Source: Mesorhizobium sp. CU3
GTDB taxonomy: Bacteria > Pseudomonadota > Alphaproteobacteria > Rhizobiales > Rhizobiaceae
Assembly (NCBI RefSeq): GCF_006442965.1
Contig: NZ_VFWX01000015.1
Coordinates: 1 to 64,000 of the forward strand
Reading direction: 5' to 3'
DNA: 64,000 bases
Shown here: positions 46,880 to 55,090 of the stretch, one piece after another
How the letters are laid out: each line of letters begins with the position of its first letter
How positions within the stretch are numbered: the stretch's first letter is position 1
Translations under genes and position numbers: made by a program
Notes under the pieces: model-generated
Database searches by the model: none
What the model was told of the DNA's origin: nothing
The model's input: the letters and a program-made list of their open reading frames with translations, nothing else

Positions 46880-48376
46880 TCAAAACCTCGGAATATCCGG
46901 AAACGCAACCTGCCCGCGATGCACATGCATCCTTCCCAACTCCGCGCAGCGCCGCAACTGCGGAAAGACCTTTCCCGGGTTGAGCAGATGGTTGGGGTCG
47001 AAGGCGCATTTGACTCGCATCTGCTGGTCGAGATCGATCTGGTTGAACATTTCCGGCATCAGGTCGCGCTTTTCGACGCCGACGCCGTGCTCGCCGGTCA
47101 AGACGCCGCCAACCTCGACGCAGAGCCGCAATATGTCGGCGCCGAAATTCTCTGCCTTGTCGAGCTCACCGGGCACGTTGGCGTCGTAGAGGATCAGCGG
47201 GTGGAGGTTGCCGTCGCCGGCGTGGAAGACGTTGGCGACGCCGAGCCCGTATTTCTCCGACAGCTCGCGCATGCCGGCGAGCACCCTCGGTAGTTCCTTG
47301 CGCGGGATGGTGCCGTCCATGCAGTAATAGTCGGGCGAGATGCGGCCGACTGCGGGGAAGGCTGCCTTGCGGCCGGCCCAGAAACTCAGCCGCTCCTGCT
47401 CCGACTGCGAGATGCGGCAGGTGGTCGAACCGTTGCGATAGGCGATCGCTTCGACCAGGCCGATCAGATGATCGACCTCGACGCCCGGCCCGTCGAGCTC
47501 GACGATAAGCAGCGCCTCGACATCGAGCGGATAGCCGGCATGGACGAAATCCTCCGCCGCGTGGATCGCCGGGCGGTCCATCATCTCCATGCCGCCCGGA
47601 ATGATGCCGGCGCCGATGATGTCGGCGACGCACTGGCCGCCCTGCTCGCTGGTCGGGAAGCCGATCAGCAGCGCGCGCGCCGTCTCGGGCTTCTTCAGGA
47701 TGCGCACGGTGACCTCGGTGACGACGCCGAGCAGGCCTTCGGAGCCGGTCATGACGCCGAGCAGGTCGTAGCCTTCCTGGTCGAGATGGCTGCCGCCGAG
47801 GCGGACGACCTCGCCGTTCATCAGCACCATCTCGATGCCCAGCACATTGTTGGCGGTGAGGCCGTATTTCAGGCAGTGCACGCCGCCGGAATTCTCCGCG
47901 ACATTGCCGCCGATCGAGCAGGCGATCTGGGAGGATGGATCGGGGGCGTAGTAAAAGCCCTCCTGCTCGACGGCGGTGGTGATGCCGAGATTGGTGACGC
48001 CGGGCTGGGCGACGACGGTGCGGTTGGGATAGTCTGTGGCCAGGATGCGGTTGAAGCGGCTCATCACCAGCAGCACCGCGTCCTCGAGCGGCAGCGCGCC
48101 GCCGGACAGCGAGGTGCCCGAGCCGCGCGGCACGACGCGGATGTTGCGGTCGTTGCAGTATTTCAACACGCGAGCGACCTGCGCCACCGTTTCCGGCAGC
48201 ACCACGACCAGCGGCAATTGCCTGTAGGCGGTCAGGCCGTCGCTCTCGAAAGCGCGCATTTCGTTGGCGGCGTCCACCACGCCCTCGCCCGGCACGATGA
48301 TGCGCATGTCGGCGACGATCTCGGCGCGCCGGCGCATCGTATCCGCATCTGGCTTGGGCATGGCTAGGCCGGACAT
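46880..48376 (-). CDS. glcD: Glycolate oxidase subunit GlcD (FAD-linked)
   Basis: This 498-residue FAD-binding PCMH-type oxidase carries the catalytic flavin. Motifs are RVVPRGSGTSLSGGALPLED, SSQIACSIGGNVAENSGGVH, LGVVTEVTVRIL and the C-terminal GVLTGEHGVGVEKRDLMPEMF with LNPGKVFP. It oxidises glycolate (or D-lactate-like 2-hydroxy acids) to glyoxylate. It is first gene of the minus-strand glcD-glcE-glcF unit. A palindromic operator-like site lies 19 bp upstream of the start codon. Confidence 0.95.
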   Translation of the reverse strand: MSGLAMPKPDADTMRRRAEIVADMRIIVPGEGVVDAANEMRAFESDGLTAYRQLPLVVVLPETVAQVARVLKYCNDRNIRVVPRGSGTSLSGGALPLEDAVLLVMSRFNRILATDYPNRTVVAQPGVTNLGITTAVEQEGFYYAPDPSSQIACSIGGNVAENSGGVHCLKYGLTANNVLGIEMVLMNGEVVRLGGSHLDQEGYDLLGVMTGSEGLLGVVTEVTVRILKKPETARALLIGFPTSEQGGQCVADIIGAGIIPGGMEMMDRPAIHAAEDFVHAGYPLDVEALLIVELDGPGVEVDHLIGLVEAIAYRNGSTTCRISQSEQERLSFWAGRKAAFPAVGRISPDYYCMDGTIPRKELPRVLAGMRELSEKYGLGVANVFHAGDGNLHPLILYDANVPGELDKAENFGADILRLCVEVGGVLTGEHGVGVEKRDLMPEMFNQIDLDQQMRVKCAFDPNHLLNPGKVFPQLRRCAELGRMHVHRGQVAFPDIPRF

Positions 48377-48394
48377 CGGGCAGCCCCATCTGGC

Positions 48395-48408
48395 TTTGAC
48401 TGGTCAAA
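48395..48408. promoter_or_regulatory. Palindromic operator-like site upstream of glcD
   Basis: TTTGACTGGTCAAA is a perfect inverted repeat of TTTGAC with a 2-bp centre. On the minus strand its first ten bases are TTTGACCAGT, identical to 50003-50012 upstream of the FCD-type regulator at 50068. This supports a shared binding site for that regulator. Confidence 0.6.
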
Positions 48409-48537
48409 ATCTTTTACCAGTGATGCAAGGCTGTTGCAAATGCTGCTTTGGCCGCGCATGGCAAAGAGCGTAAGCCCAAGCTTCCGCAGCGGCAATCTGC
48501 CGCTACGCTCCGATGACTGCCAAAGAGGGTTCGCTTG

Positions 48538-49860
48538 CTACTCGCCCGGATGTTTCGCCGGCTCGGAATGCATCCTGCGCACGCGGCGGACCCCCCACCA
48601 TACAAGCAGGATGGCGACCGGCACGGAAGCCGCGGTGACCACTTCCGGCGCGAAGGCATGGCCGAAGACCGAGGCGCCCTTGGCGACATAGCCGATGAGG
48701 CCGACGACGTAGTAGGAGACAGCGGCAACGGACAGGCCTTCAACGGTCTGCTGCAGGCGCAATTGCAGGCGGGCGCGGTTGTTCATCGAGGCCAGCAGGT
48801 CGCGGTTCTGCTTCTCGACCTCGACATCGACCCAGGTGCGCAGAAGCGTGGTGGCGCGGGTGAGTTTTCGCGAGAGGTTGGCCTGGCGCTCCTCGACCGA
48901 GCGGCAGGTGCGCATGGCAGGCGCCATGCGCCGCAGCAAAAAGCCCGCCCAGGTGTCGTAGCCCTGCACCGGCTCTTCATCCAACGCTTCCAACCTTTCG
49001 GTGACGATGCCGTCATAGGCGCGGCTGGCGCCGAAGCGGTAGAGGCTCGACGCGGCGTCGGCCTCCAGCTCGGCGGCAAGCTCGGTGAGATCGGCAAGCA
49101 GGGTCTGGCTGTCGCGGGTCTCGGCCGCCTTCATTTCCAGCGTCGTCTGCGCCAGACGATCCTCGATGCGCCGCGCACGGCCGGACAAGGTCAGCGCCAG
49201 CGGCAGGCCGAGCATGGCGAGCGTGCGGTAGGTCTCGATGTCGATCAGGCGCTGCGACAGCGCGCCGGTGCTCGCCGGCGTCAGGCCGCGATCGAGCACC
49301 AGCATGCGGGTGAGACCATCGCCGTCCTGGCGGAAATCGGTGATGATGGCGGCAGCACCCCGCTCGACCAGCGAATAGCACAGGCTGGTCGGGTCGAAGC
49401 CGGCGATCGGCTTTTCGCTCGCCTGCGTCCATTTGCGGATTTCGAGGCGGATGCCGGAAATCACCGTGCCCGGCGGCGAAAAACCATTGCCGAAGGGCGA
49501 ATCCTCCTGGCCGCGGCCGTTCTCGGCCAGCGGTCCTTCCCAGAGATAGGTCGAGAATTCCGTATGCCGCTCCCAGCGCAGCGTGCCCTTGCCCCATTTC
49601 ATCGCATGATGGCGGGCATTGCGCTCGGGCGCGGCGATGCCGAGCCGCCGCGACAGCTCGGACAGCACGGCGTGATCGACGCCCGCACCGCCCTCGGTCA
49701 TGAAGGAAAGCTGGACGAGCACGCGCGGTTTGTCGATCAGCGGATGCGGGCGGGCATGGACCTCGCCCAGCGCGCCGGGGCGTCCCTCATGCGCCGGAAA
49801 GCCCATCACGGCGCCTTGCGCGCGCGGCTGGAATTCGAGACTGGACATCTCGTCGGACAC
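48538..49860 (-). CDS. DUF3422 family membrane protein
   Basis: This 440-residue protein uses a GTG at 49860, preceded by AGGGGGA; an ATG at 49848 is an alternative. The N-terminal part (HEGRPGALGEVHARPHPLI, RHTEFSTYLWEGP) is the DUF3422 signature. The central region is helical and coiled-coil-like. Two hydrophobic segments near the C-terminus (LSVAAVSYYVVGLIGYVAKG and VVTAASVPVAILLVWWGV) anchor it in the inner membrane, followed by a basic tail. Its function is unknown. It is divergent from the GntR/FCD gene in a 2-hydroxy-acid cluster. Confidence 0.9.
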   Translation of the reverse strand: MSDEMSSLEFQPRAQGAVMGFPAHEGRPGALGEVHARPHPLIDKPRVLVQLSFMTEGGAGVDHAVLSELSRRLGIAAPERNARHHAMKWGKGTLRWERHTEFSTYLWEGPLAENGRGQEDSPFGNGFSPPGTVISGIRLEIRKWTQASEKPIAGFDPTSLCYSLVERGAAAIITDFRQDGDGLTRMLVLDRGLTPASTGALSQRLIDIETYRTLAMLGLPLALTLSGRARRIEDRLAQTTLEMKAAETRDSQTLLADLTELAAELEADAASSLYRFGASRAYDGIVTERLEALDEEPVQGYDTWAGFLLRRMAPAMRTCRSVEERQANLSRKLTRATTLLRTWVDVEVEKQNRDLLASMNNRARLQLRLQQTVEGLSVAAVSYYVVGLIGYVAKGASVFGHAFAPEVVTAASVPVAILLVWWGVRRVRRMHSEPAKHPGE

Positions 49861-50002
49861 GGCTGGTCCCCCTGTTTCGACCTTCGTGCGAACCCTGCCG
49901 TCTTGCGGCAATTGGCAGGGCAGGTAAACAGCAAATTCCAACAGCGGCCGATGCGGCGGCGCGGCGCCCTGCCCGACCGGCCTCGACGAATTGGATAAAT
50001 AA

Positions 50003-50012
50003 TTTGACCAGT
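50003..50012. promoter_or_regulatory. Operator half-site upstream of the GntR/FCD regulator
   Basis: TTTGACCAGT matches one strand of the palindrome upstream of glcD. The second half (TGGCGA) is degenerate. It lies 56 bp before the TTG start of the regulator and in the shared promoter region with DUF3422, so it is a candidate autoregulatory site. Confidence 0.45.
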
Positions 50013-50067
50013 TGGCGACAGAGGCTTTAATCTGGCCAGCATCGGTTTCCTTCTCCAGGCGCCCCCT

Positions 50068-50871
50068 TTGAGCGACATTTTCTCCAGGATCGAGCATTCG
50101 CGCACCGCCGACGAGGTGGTGCAGCAGATCGAGAGCCTGATCCTCGAAGGCGTGCTGCGCACCGGCGACCGGCTGCCCGGCGAGCGCGAGCTGGCGCGCC
50201 AGTTCGACGTATCGCGGCCGATCCTGCGCGATGCGCTGAAGGCGCTCGAAGGGCGCGGTCTACTGACGACGCGGCCCGGCGGCGGCACCCATGTCGCCGA
50301 TGTCATCGGCCAGCTCTTCACCAAGCCGGTGACGGACCTCATCTCGACCCACCGCAAGGCAGTGACGGACTATCTCGAATACAGGCGCGAGATCGAGGCG
50401 GTGGCGGCCGAATATGCGGCCAGGCGCGCGACGCCGGAGGATCTGGCACTGCTCGACGGCATCATGGCGCGCATGGACGAGGCGCATCGCACCGGCGACT
50501 TCGACGACGAGGCCGAGATCGATGTCGAATTCCACCATGCGGTCTGCGAATGCGCGCACAACATGATCCTCTTGCACACGCTGCGCTCCTGCTACCGGCT
50601 CTTGTCCGAGGGCGTATTCCAGAACCGGCTGCTGGTGTTCGGCGTGCCCGGCGCGCGCGAGGCGCTGCTCGAGCAGCACCGGGCCATCCATGACGCCATC
50701 AAGGCCGCCGACCCGGCCGCGGCGCGCAAGGCGGCCATGGACCACATCACCTATGTCGAGCGCTCGATGGCGGAAGCCGAGCGCAGCGGCGACTGGCAGC
50801 GCGTCTCGCGGCTGAGGCTGAAGCAGCGCGCCGAAGCCGGCGACACCGAACCCACACGCAAACGCTCCTAA
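50068..50871 (+). CDS. GntR-family FCD-domain transcriptional regulator (LldR/GlcC type)
   Basis: This 267-residue protein has a TTG start at 50068. Residues 10-80 are the GntR winged helix (GDRLPGERELARQFDVSRPILRDALKALEGRGLL). Residues 95-235 are the FCD ligand-binding domain, with an Asp/His set (FHHAVCECAHN, EQHRAIHDAI) that usually binds a metal and an organic acid. It is co-directional with lldD, 23 bp downstream, so it probably senses lactate or glycolate and controls lldD, itself and perhaps glcDEF. Confidence 0.9.
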   Translation: MSDIFSRIEHSRTADEVVQQIESLILEGVLRTGDRLPGERELARQFDVSRPILRDALKALEGRGLLTTRPGGGTHVADVIGQLFTKPVTDLISTHRKAVTDYLEYRREIEAVAAEYAARRATPEDLALLDGIMARMDEAHRTGDFDDEAEIDVEFHHAVCECAHNMILLHTLRSCYRLLSEGVFQNRLLVFGVPGAREALLEQHRAIHDAIKAADPAAARKAAMDHITYVERSMAEAERSGDWQRVSRLRLKQRAEAGDTEPTRKRS

Positions 50872-50894
50872 ATATCGATCAGGCAGGGACAATC

Positions 50895-52031
50895 ATGAGC
50901 GACATCCTCACCATCGCCGACCTCAAGGACCTGGCGCGCCGCAAGGTGCCGAAAATGTTCTTCGACTATGCCGATTCCGGCGCCTGGACGGAAAGCACCT
51001 ACCGGGCCAACGAAGAGGATTTCGGCAAGATCAAATTCCGCCAGCGCGTGCTGGTCGACATGAGCAACCGCTCGCTGGAAACGACCATGATCGGCGAGAA
51101 GGTGGCGATGCCGGTGGCCTTGGCGCCGACCGGTCTGACCGGCATGCAGCATGCCGACGGCGAGATGCTGGCGGCGCAGGCGGCGCATGAGTTCGGCGTG
51201 CCGTTCACGCTGTCGACGATGAGCATCTGCTCGATCGAGGATGTCGCCTCGGCGACCAGCAAGCCGTTCTGGTTCCAGCTCTATGTGCTGCGCGACAAGG
51301 ATTTCGTGCTCAACCTGATCGATCGCGCCAAGGCGGCGAAATGCTCGGCGCTGGTGCTGACGCTCGACCTGCAGATCCTGGGCCAGCGCCACAAGGATAT
51401 CCGCAACGGGCTTTCGGCGCCGCCCAAGATGACGCTCGCCAACATCGTCGATCTGGCGCTCAAGCCGCGCTGGTGCCTCGGCATTGCCGGCACGAAACGC
51501 CGCACCTTCCGCAACATCGTCGGCCACGCCAAGGGCGTCGGCGACGTCTCCTCGCTGTCGTCCTGGACGACGGAGCAGTTCGATCCGCAGCTGTCGTGGA
51601 AGGACGTCGCCTGGATCAAGGAACGCTGGGGCGGCAAGCTGATCCTGAAAGGCATCCTCGACAAGGAAGACGCGCTGATGGCCGCCAAGACCGGGGCGGA
51701 CGCGATCATCGTCTCCAACCATGGCGGGCGGCAGCTCGACGGCGCGCCGTCGTCGATCTCGGTTCTGGAAGAAATCGCCGATGCGGTCGGCGACAAGATC
51801 GAAGTGCATATGGATGGCGGCATCCGGTCAGGCCAGGACGTGCTCAAGGCGCTCTGCCTCGGCGCCAAGGGCACCTATATCGGCCGGCCGTTCCTCTACG
51901 GCCTCGGCGCCATGGGCAAGGAGGGCGTCACCAAGGCACTGGAGATCATCCGCAAGGAGATGGACGTCACGCTGGCGCTGTGCGGCAAGCGGCTGGTGAC
52001 CGACATGGGCAAGGATCAACTGTATCGGTGA
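50895..52031 (+). CDS. lldD: FMN-dependent L-lactate dehydrogenase / 2-hydroxy-acid oxidase
   Basis: This 378-residue enzyme has the complete FMN alpha-hydroxy-acid dehydrogenase fold: FFDYADSGAWTESTYRAN, MPVALAPTGLTGMQHADGE, FQLYV, and the active-site IVSNHGGRQLDGAPSSISVL with the catalytic His. HMDGGIRSGQDVLKAL then GRPFLYGLGAMG binds the FMN phosphate. It oxidises L-lactate (or a related 2-hydroxy acid) to the oxo acid and passes electrons to quinone. It sits 23 bp after its likely regulator. Glycolate as substrate cannot be excluded. Confidence 0.93.
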   Translation: MSDILTIADLKDLARRKVPKMFFDYADSGAWTESTYRANEEDFGKIKFRQRVLVDMSNRSLETTMIGEKVAMPVALAPTGLTGMQHADGEMLAAQAAHEFGVPFTLSTMSICSIEDVASATSKPFWFQLYVLRDKDFVLNLIDRAKAAKCSALVLTLDLQILGQRHKDIRNGLSAPPKMTLANIVDLALKPRWCLGIAGTKRRTFRNIVGHAKGVGDVSSLSSWTTEQFDPQLSWKDVAWIKERWGGKLILKGILDKEDALMAAKTGADAIIVSNHGGRQLDGAPSSISVLEEIADAVGDKIEVHMDGGIRSGQDVLKALCLGAKGTYIGRPFLYGLGAMGKEGVTKALEIIRKEMDVTLALCGKRLVTDMGKDQLYR

Positions 52032-52132
52032 ACCGCGGCCCGGTTCGATTTTCTGTTTCTCCCAAAGCCGCCGTGCGCATTTGCACGACACGCGCTAGGG
52101 CCTTGTTCACCGATTGGCCCTAGCCTGCGCCG

Positions 52133-52930
52133 ATGATTGATCATGAAGCGACGACAGCATTGGCGGAACAGGGCATCCATTATCTCGACGCGCGCGGGCC
52201 GGATGGCATGCGGCTCTACGCCATCGGCGACGTGCATGGCCGCCACGACCTGCTCGCCGCCATGCATCGCCGCATCGAGAGCGAGCTCGAATACAAGGCG
52301 CCGGCGGCCGACTGGCGCATCATCCATCTCGGCGACTATGTCGATCGCGGGCCGGATTCCAGAAGCGTCATCGATTTCCTCATCGAGGCTAAGAAGCGCG
52401 ATCCGCGCAACATCATGCTCGCCGGCAACCACGACATCGGCATGCTGGAATTTCTCGCCGATGGCGAGCCGGACGGCCTGTTCATGAGTTATGGCGGCGT
52501 CCAGACGGCCCAATCTTACGGTGTCGATCTCTCAAGGGACGTCCAGCGATTCGGCAAGGCGGAAGCCATTGCGCGCGGGCACGCCGCCTTGCTGAAGGCG
52601 GTGCCACGCAGCCATGTCGATTTCCTGCAGTCGCTGACGTTCTCGGCCAGCTTCGGCGACTTCTTCTTCTGCCATGCAGGGATCAGGCCGAGCGTGCCGC
52701 TCGATCGGCAAAACCAGCAGGACCTGATCTGGATCCGTGACGCCTTCCACGACCATCCCGGGCTTTATGCGAAGGTGATCGTGCATGGGCACACGCCCGT
52801 CCCGGAAGCCGAGGTGATGGCCAACCGCGTCAATGTCGACACACTGGCCTGGAAATCGGGAACGCTGAGCGCACTCGCCGTCAATGGCGGCGACAAGCGG
52901 ATCATCACCGTGCAAGGCAAAGCGTTTTGA
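52133..52930 (+). CDS. Metallophosphoesterase (serine/threonine phosphatase-like)
   Basis: This 265-residue protein has the calcineurin-like signature series: YAIGDVHGRHDLL (Asp, His), IHLGDYVDRGPDSRSVIDFL (Asp), MLAGNHDIGM (Asn-His), CHAGI and VIVHGHTP, so the two-metal active site is complete. Such PrpE/ApaH-like enzymes dephosphorylate proteins or cleave dinucleoside polyphosphates. The gene is alone between lldD and a repeat. Confidence 0.92.
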   Translation: MIDHEATTALAEQGIHYLDARGPDGMRLYAIGDVHGRHDLLAAMHRRIESELEYKAPAADWRIIHLGDYVDRGPDSRSVIDFLIEAKKRDPRNIMLAGNHDIGMLEFLADGEPDGLFMSYGGVQTAQSYGVDLSRDVQRFGKAEAIARGHAALLKAVPRSHVDFLQSLTFSASFGDFFFCHAGIRPSVPLDRQNQQDLIWIRDAFHDHPGLYAKVIVHGHTPVPEAEVMANRVNVDTLAWKSGTLSALAVNGGDKRIITVQGKAF

Positions 52931-53007
52931 GCGCTTTGCCGGCGCGGTCGTGCTGCTTTTGAAGAAACTTGACCTAGGGTGTTTGAGATTCAGGTCAGGC
53001 CGAGTCG

Positions 53008-53086
53008 AAAATGCTGGTTTCCGAAAACCGGAGCGGAGCGTACTTTTCGTACGTGACTACCGGAAGCGCAGGAAACCGGCATTTGC
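53008..53086. repeat. Dispersed palindromic repeat of a second family
   Basis: AAATGCTGGTTTCCG and AGGAAACCGGCATTT form a near-perfect outer stem (one mismatch), enclosing GAGCGTACTTTTCGTACGTG with its own palindrome. It is an interspersed rhizobial-type element downstream of the phosphatase gene. Confidence 0.8.
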
Positions 53087-53110
53087 AGGCCGGCTGAATA
53101 TCAAGACAGC

Positions 53111-53251
53111 TTAGTCGAGTGAGGCGGTGACGCCGTACCCGTCGACGGCCCTGTGGTTGGTGGCTGCGTCGGCGGCATAGATGCCGAGGCCGCAGACCAC
53201 GATTGCAGACAGCATGACAAAAGACAGGATTGCTGCTTTCACGGACGTCAT
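53111..53251 (-). CDS. 46-residue putative membrane or exported peptide
   Basis: ATG at 53251 and TAA at 53113-53111. It begins MTSVKAAILSFVMLSAIVV, then CGLGIYAADAATNHRAVDG and YGVTASLD. One hydrophobic segment with possible cleavage after DAA suggests a small membrane or secreted peptide. The upstream sequence TTAACCAGAG is a weak ribosome-binding site. The product is unrecognised; codon use looks coding. Confidence 0.5.
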   Translation of the reverse strand: MTSVKAAILSFVMLSAIVVCGLGIYAADAATNHRAVDGYGVTASLD

Positions 53252-53536
53252 CTCTGGTTAAGCTTTCTGCATCTGGGCACGAGGCGGTTACCAATGCGTT
53301 GAAACGATAAAATGCGTCTCAATGTTTCGACGATTTCGCGCTTCTAAGCAGATTCTGTATCGCCGGTGTGTCGGCTGGATCACACAAAAGGTTCATGCCG
53401 GTTGCACAAGCGATACAAAGCGCGGCCCTCTTAGGCGAGCGGCCGGACACAGACCAACAAAGAACGATGTTGTCCCCATGCGGAAGCCGTGAGGCGTGCC
53501 AATTATGCCACGCTTCGGCCGATCGGGGGTTGATGA
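53252..53536. other. Intergenic stretch, nothing assigned
   Basis: This interval of about 285 bp lies between the small peptide gene and the amidotransferase gene. It contains only short open frames and a small GAAACG...GTTTC inverted repeat near 53300-53330. No RNA gene or promoter can be supported. Confidence 0.4.
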
Positions 53537-54235
53537 TCAGATGGTCGCCACCCAGGCGCGGGCAATGGCCAGGCCGGCGGCATCGGCGCCGGGGCCATTG
53601 CGCGCTATCTCGTCGTCGACCTTGTCGGCCCAGTCGGGATGGCGTTCGGCGATCAGCGACGCGAAGCAAGTGCTCCAGTCGCGCGCCATGGCGCTGTCCA
53701 CCTCGAAATGGAACTGGAAGCCGTAGGCGGCGCGGCCGAGGCGGAAGGCCTGGTTTTCGGCAACGGCGCTGCCGGCCAGCCGTACGGCGTTTTGCGGCAA
53801 GCCGAACGTATCGTCATGCCATTCGAAGATCGGGAAGCTATCGGGTAATGCGGCCAGCACCGGGTCCGACTTGGCGGCCGGCGTCAGCGACACCTGCTGC
53901 CAGCCGAACTCGGTGGCGCCGCCGATCTGGTTGGTGCCGCCGAAGGCGCGCGCCAGAAGCTGGCTGCCGAGACAGATGCCGAGCACCGAGCGGTTCTTGT
54001 CGGCGAAGTCGCGCGTCAGGTCGAGCAGGTCAGGGAAATACGGGCATTTTTCGTCGTCGAGCGCATTCTGCGCGCCGCCGAGCAGAACGATCGCGTCATG
54101 CTCGCTGCTGTCCGGCGGCAGCGCTTCGCCGTCATAGGGTTTGCGCAGGTCGATGTCGGCGCCGGCCTCGACCAACGCCGCGCCGATCTGGCCGAGGCCC
54201 TCATTGTCGAAATTCTGGACCACCAAAACCCGCAT
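53537..54235 (-). CDS. Class I glutamine amidotransferase-like protein
   Basis: This 232-residue stand-alone GATase domain has the nucleophile loop LGICLGSQLLARAFGG (Cys near 89) and the catalytic YGFQFHFEVD (His and Glu). It resembles the YfeJ/GuaA-like free-standing amidotransferases annotated as GMP synthase-like. No synthetase partner is adjacent, so the nitrogen acceptor is unknown. It is divergent from the CxxC protein at 54311. Confidence 0.88.
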   Translation of the reverse strand: MRVLVVQNFDNEGLGQIGAALVEAGADIDLRKPYDGEALPPDSSEHDAIVLLGGAQNALDDEKCPYFPDLLDLTRDFADKNRSVLGICLGSQLLARAFGGTNQIGGATEFGWQQVSLTPAAKSDPVLAALPDSFPIFEWHDDTFGLPQNAVRLAGSAVAENQAFRLGRAAYGFQFHFEVDSAMARDWSTCFASLIAERHPDWADKVDDEIARNGPGADAAGLAIARAWVATI

Positions 54236-54310
54236 CGAAACCCTGCTGACATGAATTTGACCGTGCGAGCGATATCATGCGGCCGATATCGCAGCCAAGA
54301 AGGAACGCCT

Positions 54311-54958
54311 ATGCCACTGCAGAACCGGGTCGATCCCTTCGGCGCCATCCATGCCGTGCCCGAGCGCGGCCTGTTCACCGGTAATCGCGGCATCATCCAC
54401 GACCCGGAAACGAAGACGCTTCTGAAGAAGCGCTGGGCCTTGCCGGCCTGGATCATCTGCGTGTGCGAATTCCGCAATGTGCGACGCCAGCCGATGGGCC
54501 GCAATCGTCCCGGAGGGAAAGCCGGTTGGACGGAACTGTTCTTCCTCGACGAGGTAACGGGTCTGGCCGCCGGCCACCGGCCCTGCTTCTTCTGCCGGCG
54601 CGAGCGGGCGAGCGATTTCGTCGCCCGGTTCGGCCAGGCCTTCGGCATTGATCAACCGCGCGCGCCGATGGTCGACAAGCGGCTGCACAAGGAGCGGCTG
54701 GCGGCTGGCGGCCGGGCACCCGTAGTGACCGTGCCGGAGCTTGGCGGCCTACCCGATGGAACGATGATCGCGGAGGGCGGCACTGCCTACGCGCTGCGTG
54801 CCGGCAAAGCGCTTCGATGGTCGTTCGCCGGTTACGCCGGCGCAATTGCCTTCGATCGCCTCGCCGGTTTGCCGCTCCGGCTACTGACACCGGTGACCAC
54901 CATTGCCGTCCTGCGGCAGGGCTTTTCACCAGTCTGGCATCCGACCACCGAGACTTGA
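54311..54958 (+). CDS. Uncharacterised conserved protein with a CxxC motif
   Basis: This 215-residue protein starts at the ATG at 54311; an upstream extension overlaps the amidotransferase gene. It begins MPLQNRVDPFGAIHAVPERG then LFTGNRGIIHDPE. It carries CEFRNVRRQPMGRNRPGG, ELFFLDEVTGLAAGHRPCFF with CRRERASDF, so the CFFC pair could bind zinc with other residues. I recognise this as a recurrent alphaproteobacterial family without known function. The soluble, basic, Arg-rich profile would fit nucleic-acid contact, but that is inference. Confidence 0.8.
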   Translation: MPLQNRVDPFGAIHAVPERGLFTGNRGIIHDPETKTLLKKRWALPAWIICVCEFRNVRRQPMGRNRPGGKAGWTELFFLDEVTGLAAGHRPCFFCRRERASDFVARFGQAFGIDQPRAPMVDKRLHKERLAAGGRAPVVTVPELGGLPDGTMIAEGGTAYALRAGKALRWSFAGYAGAIAFDRLAGLPLRLLTPVTTIAVLRQGFSPVWHPTTET

Positions 54959-54982
54959 CGCCAAGACCCGCCTCGCCCATTG

Positions 54983-55024
54983 CTAAGCGGATATTCGTGG
55001 GATGCCCCACGAATATCCGCTTAG
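54983..55024. repeat. Perfect 19-bp hairpin
   Basis: The left arm CTAAGCGGATATTCGTGGG is an exact inverted repeat of CCCACGAATATCCGCTTAG across the loop ATGC. There is no T-run directly after it, so it is not a standard terminator. It is followed within 15 bp by another repeat. Confidence 0.9.
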
Positions 55025-55038
55025 ATTATCTTGTTTTC

Positions 55039-55084
55039 GCAGGTTCTGATCGCAAAACCGCGAGACACTTTTGCGGAACCTGCT
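55039..55084. repeat. Dispersed palindromic repeat, GCAGGTTC variant
   Basis: GCAGGTTCTGATCGC and TTGCGGAACCTGC form the stem, with AAAACCGCGAGACAC between. It resembles the AAAACCGC...CAC organisation of the 36947 copy but uses different stem bases. It ends 6 bp before the rsmE start codon, so it may affect its translation. Confidence 0.72.
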
Positions 55085-55090
55085 TGGGCC

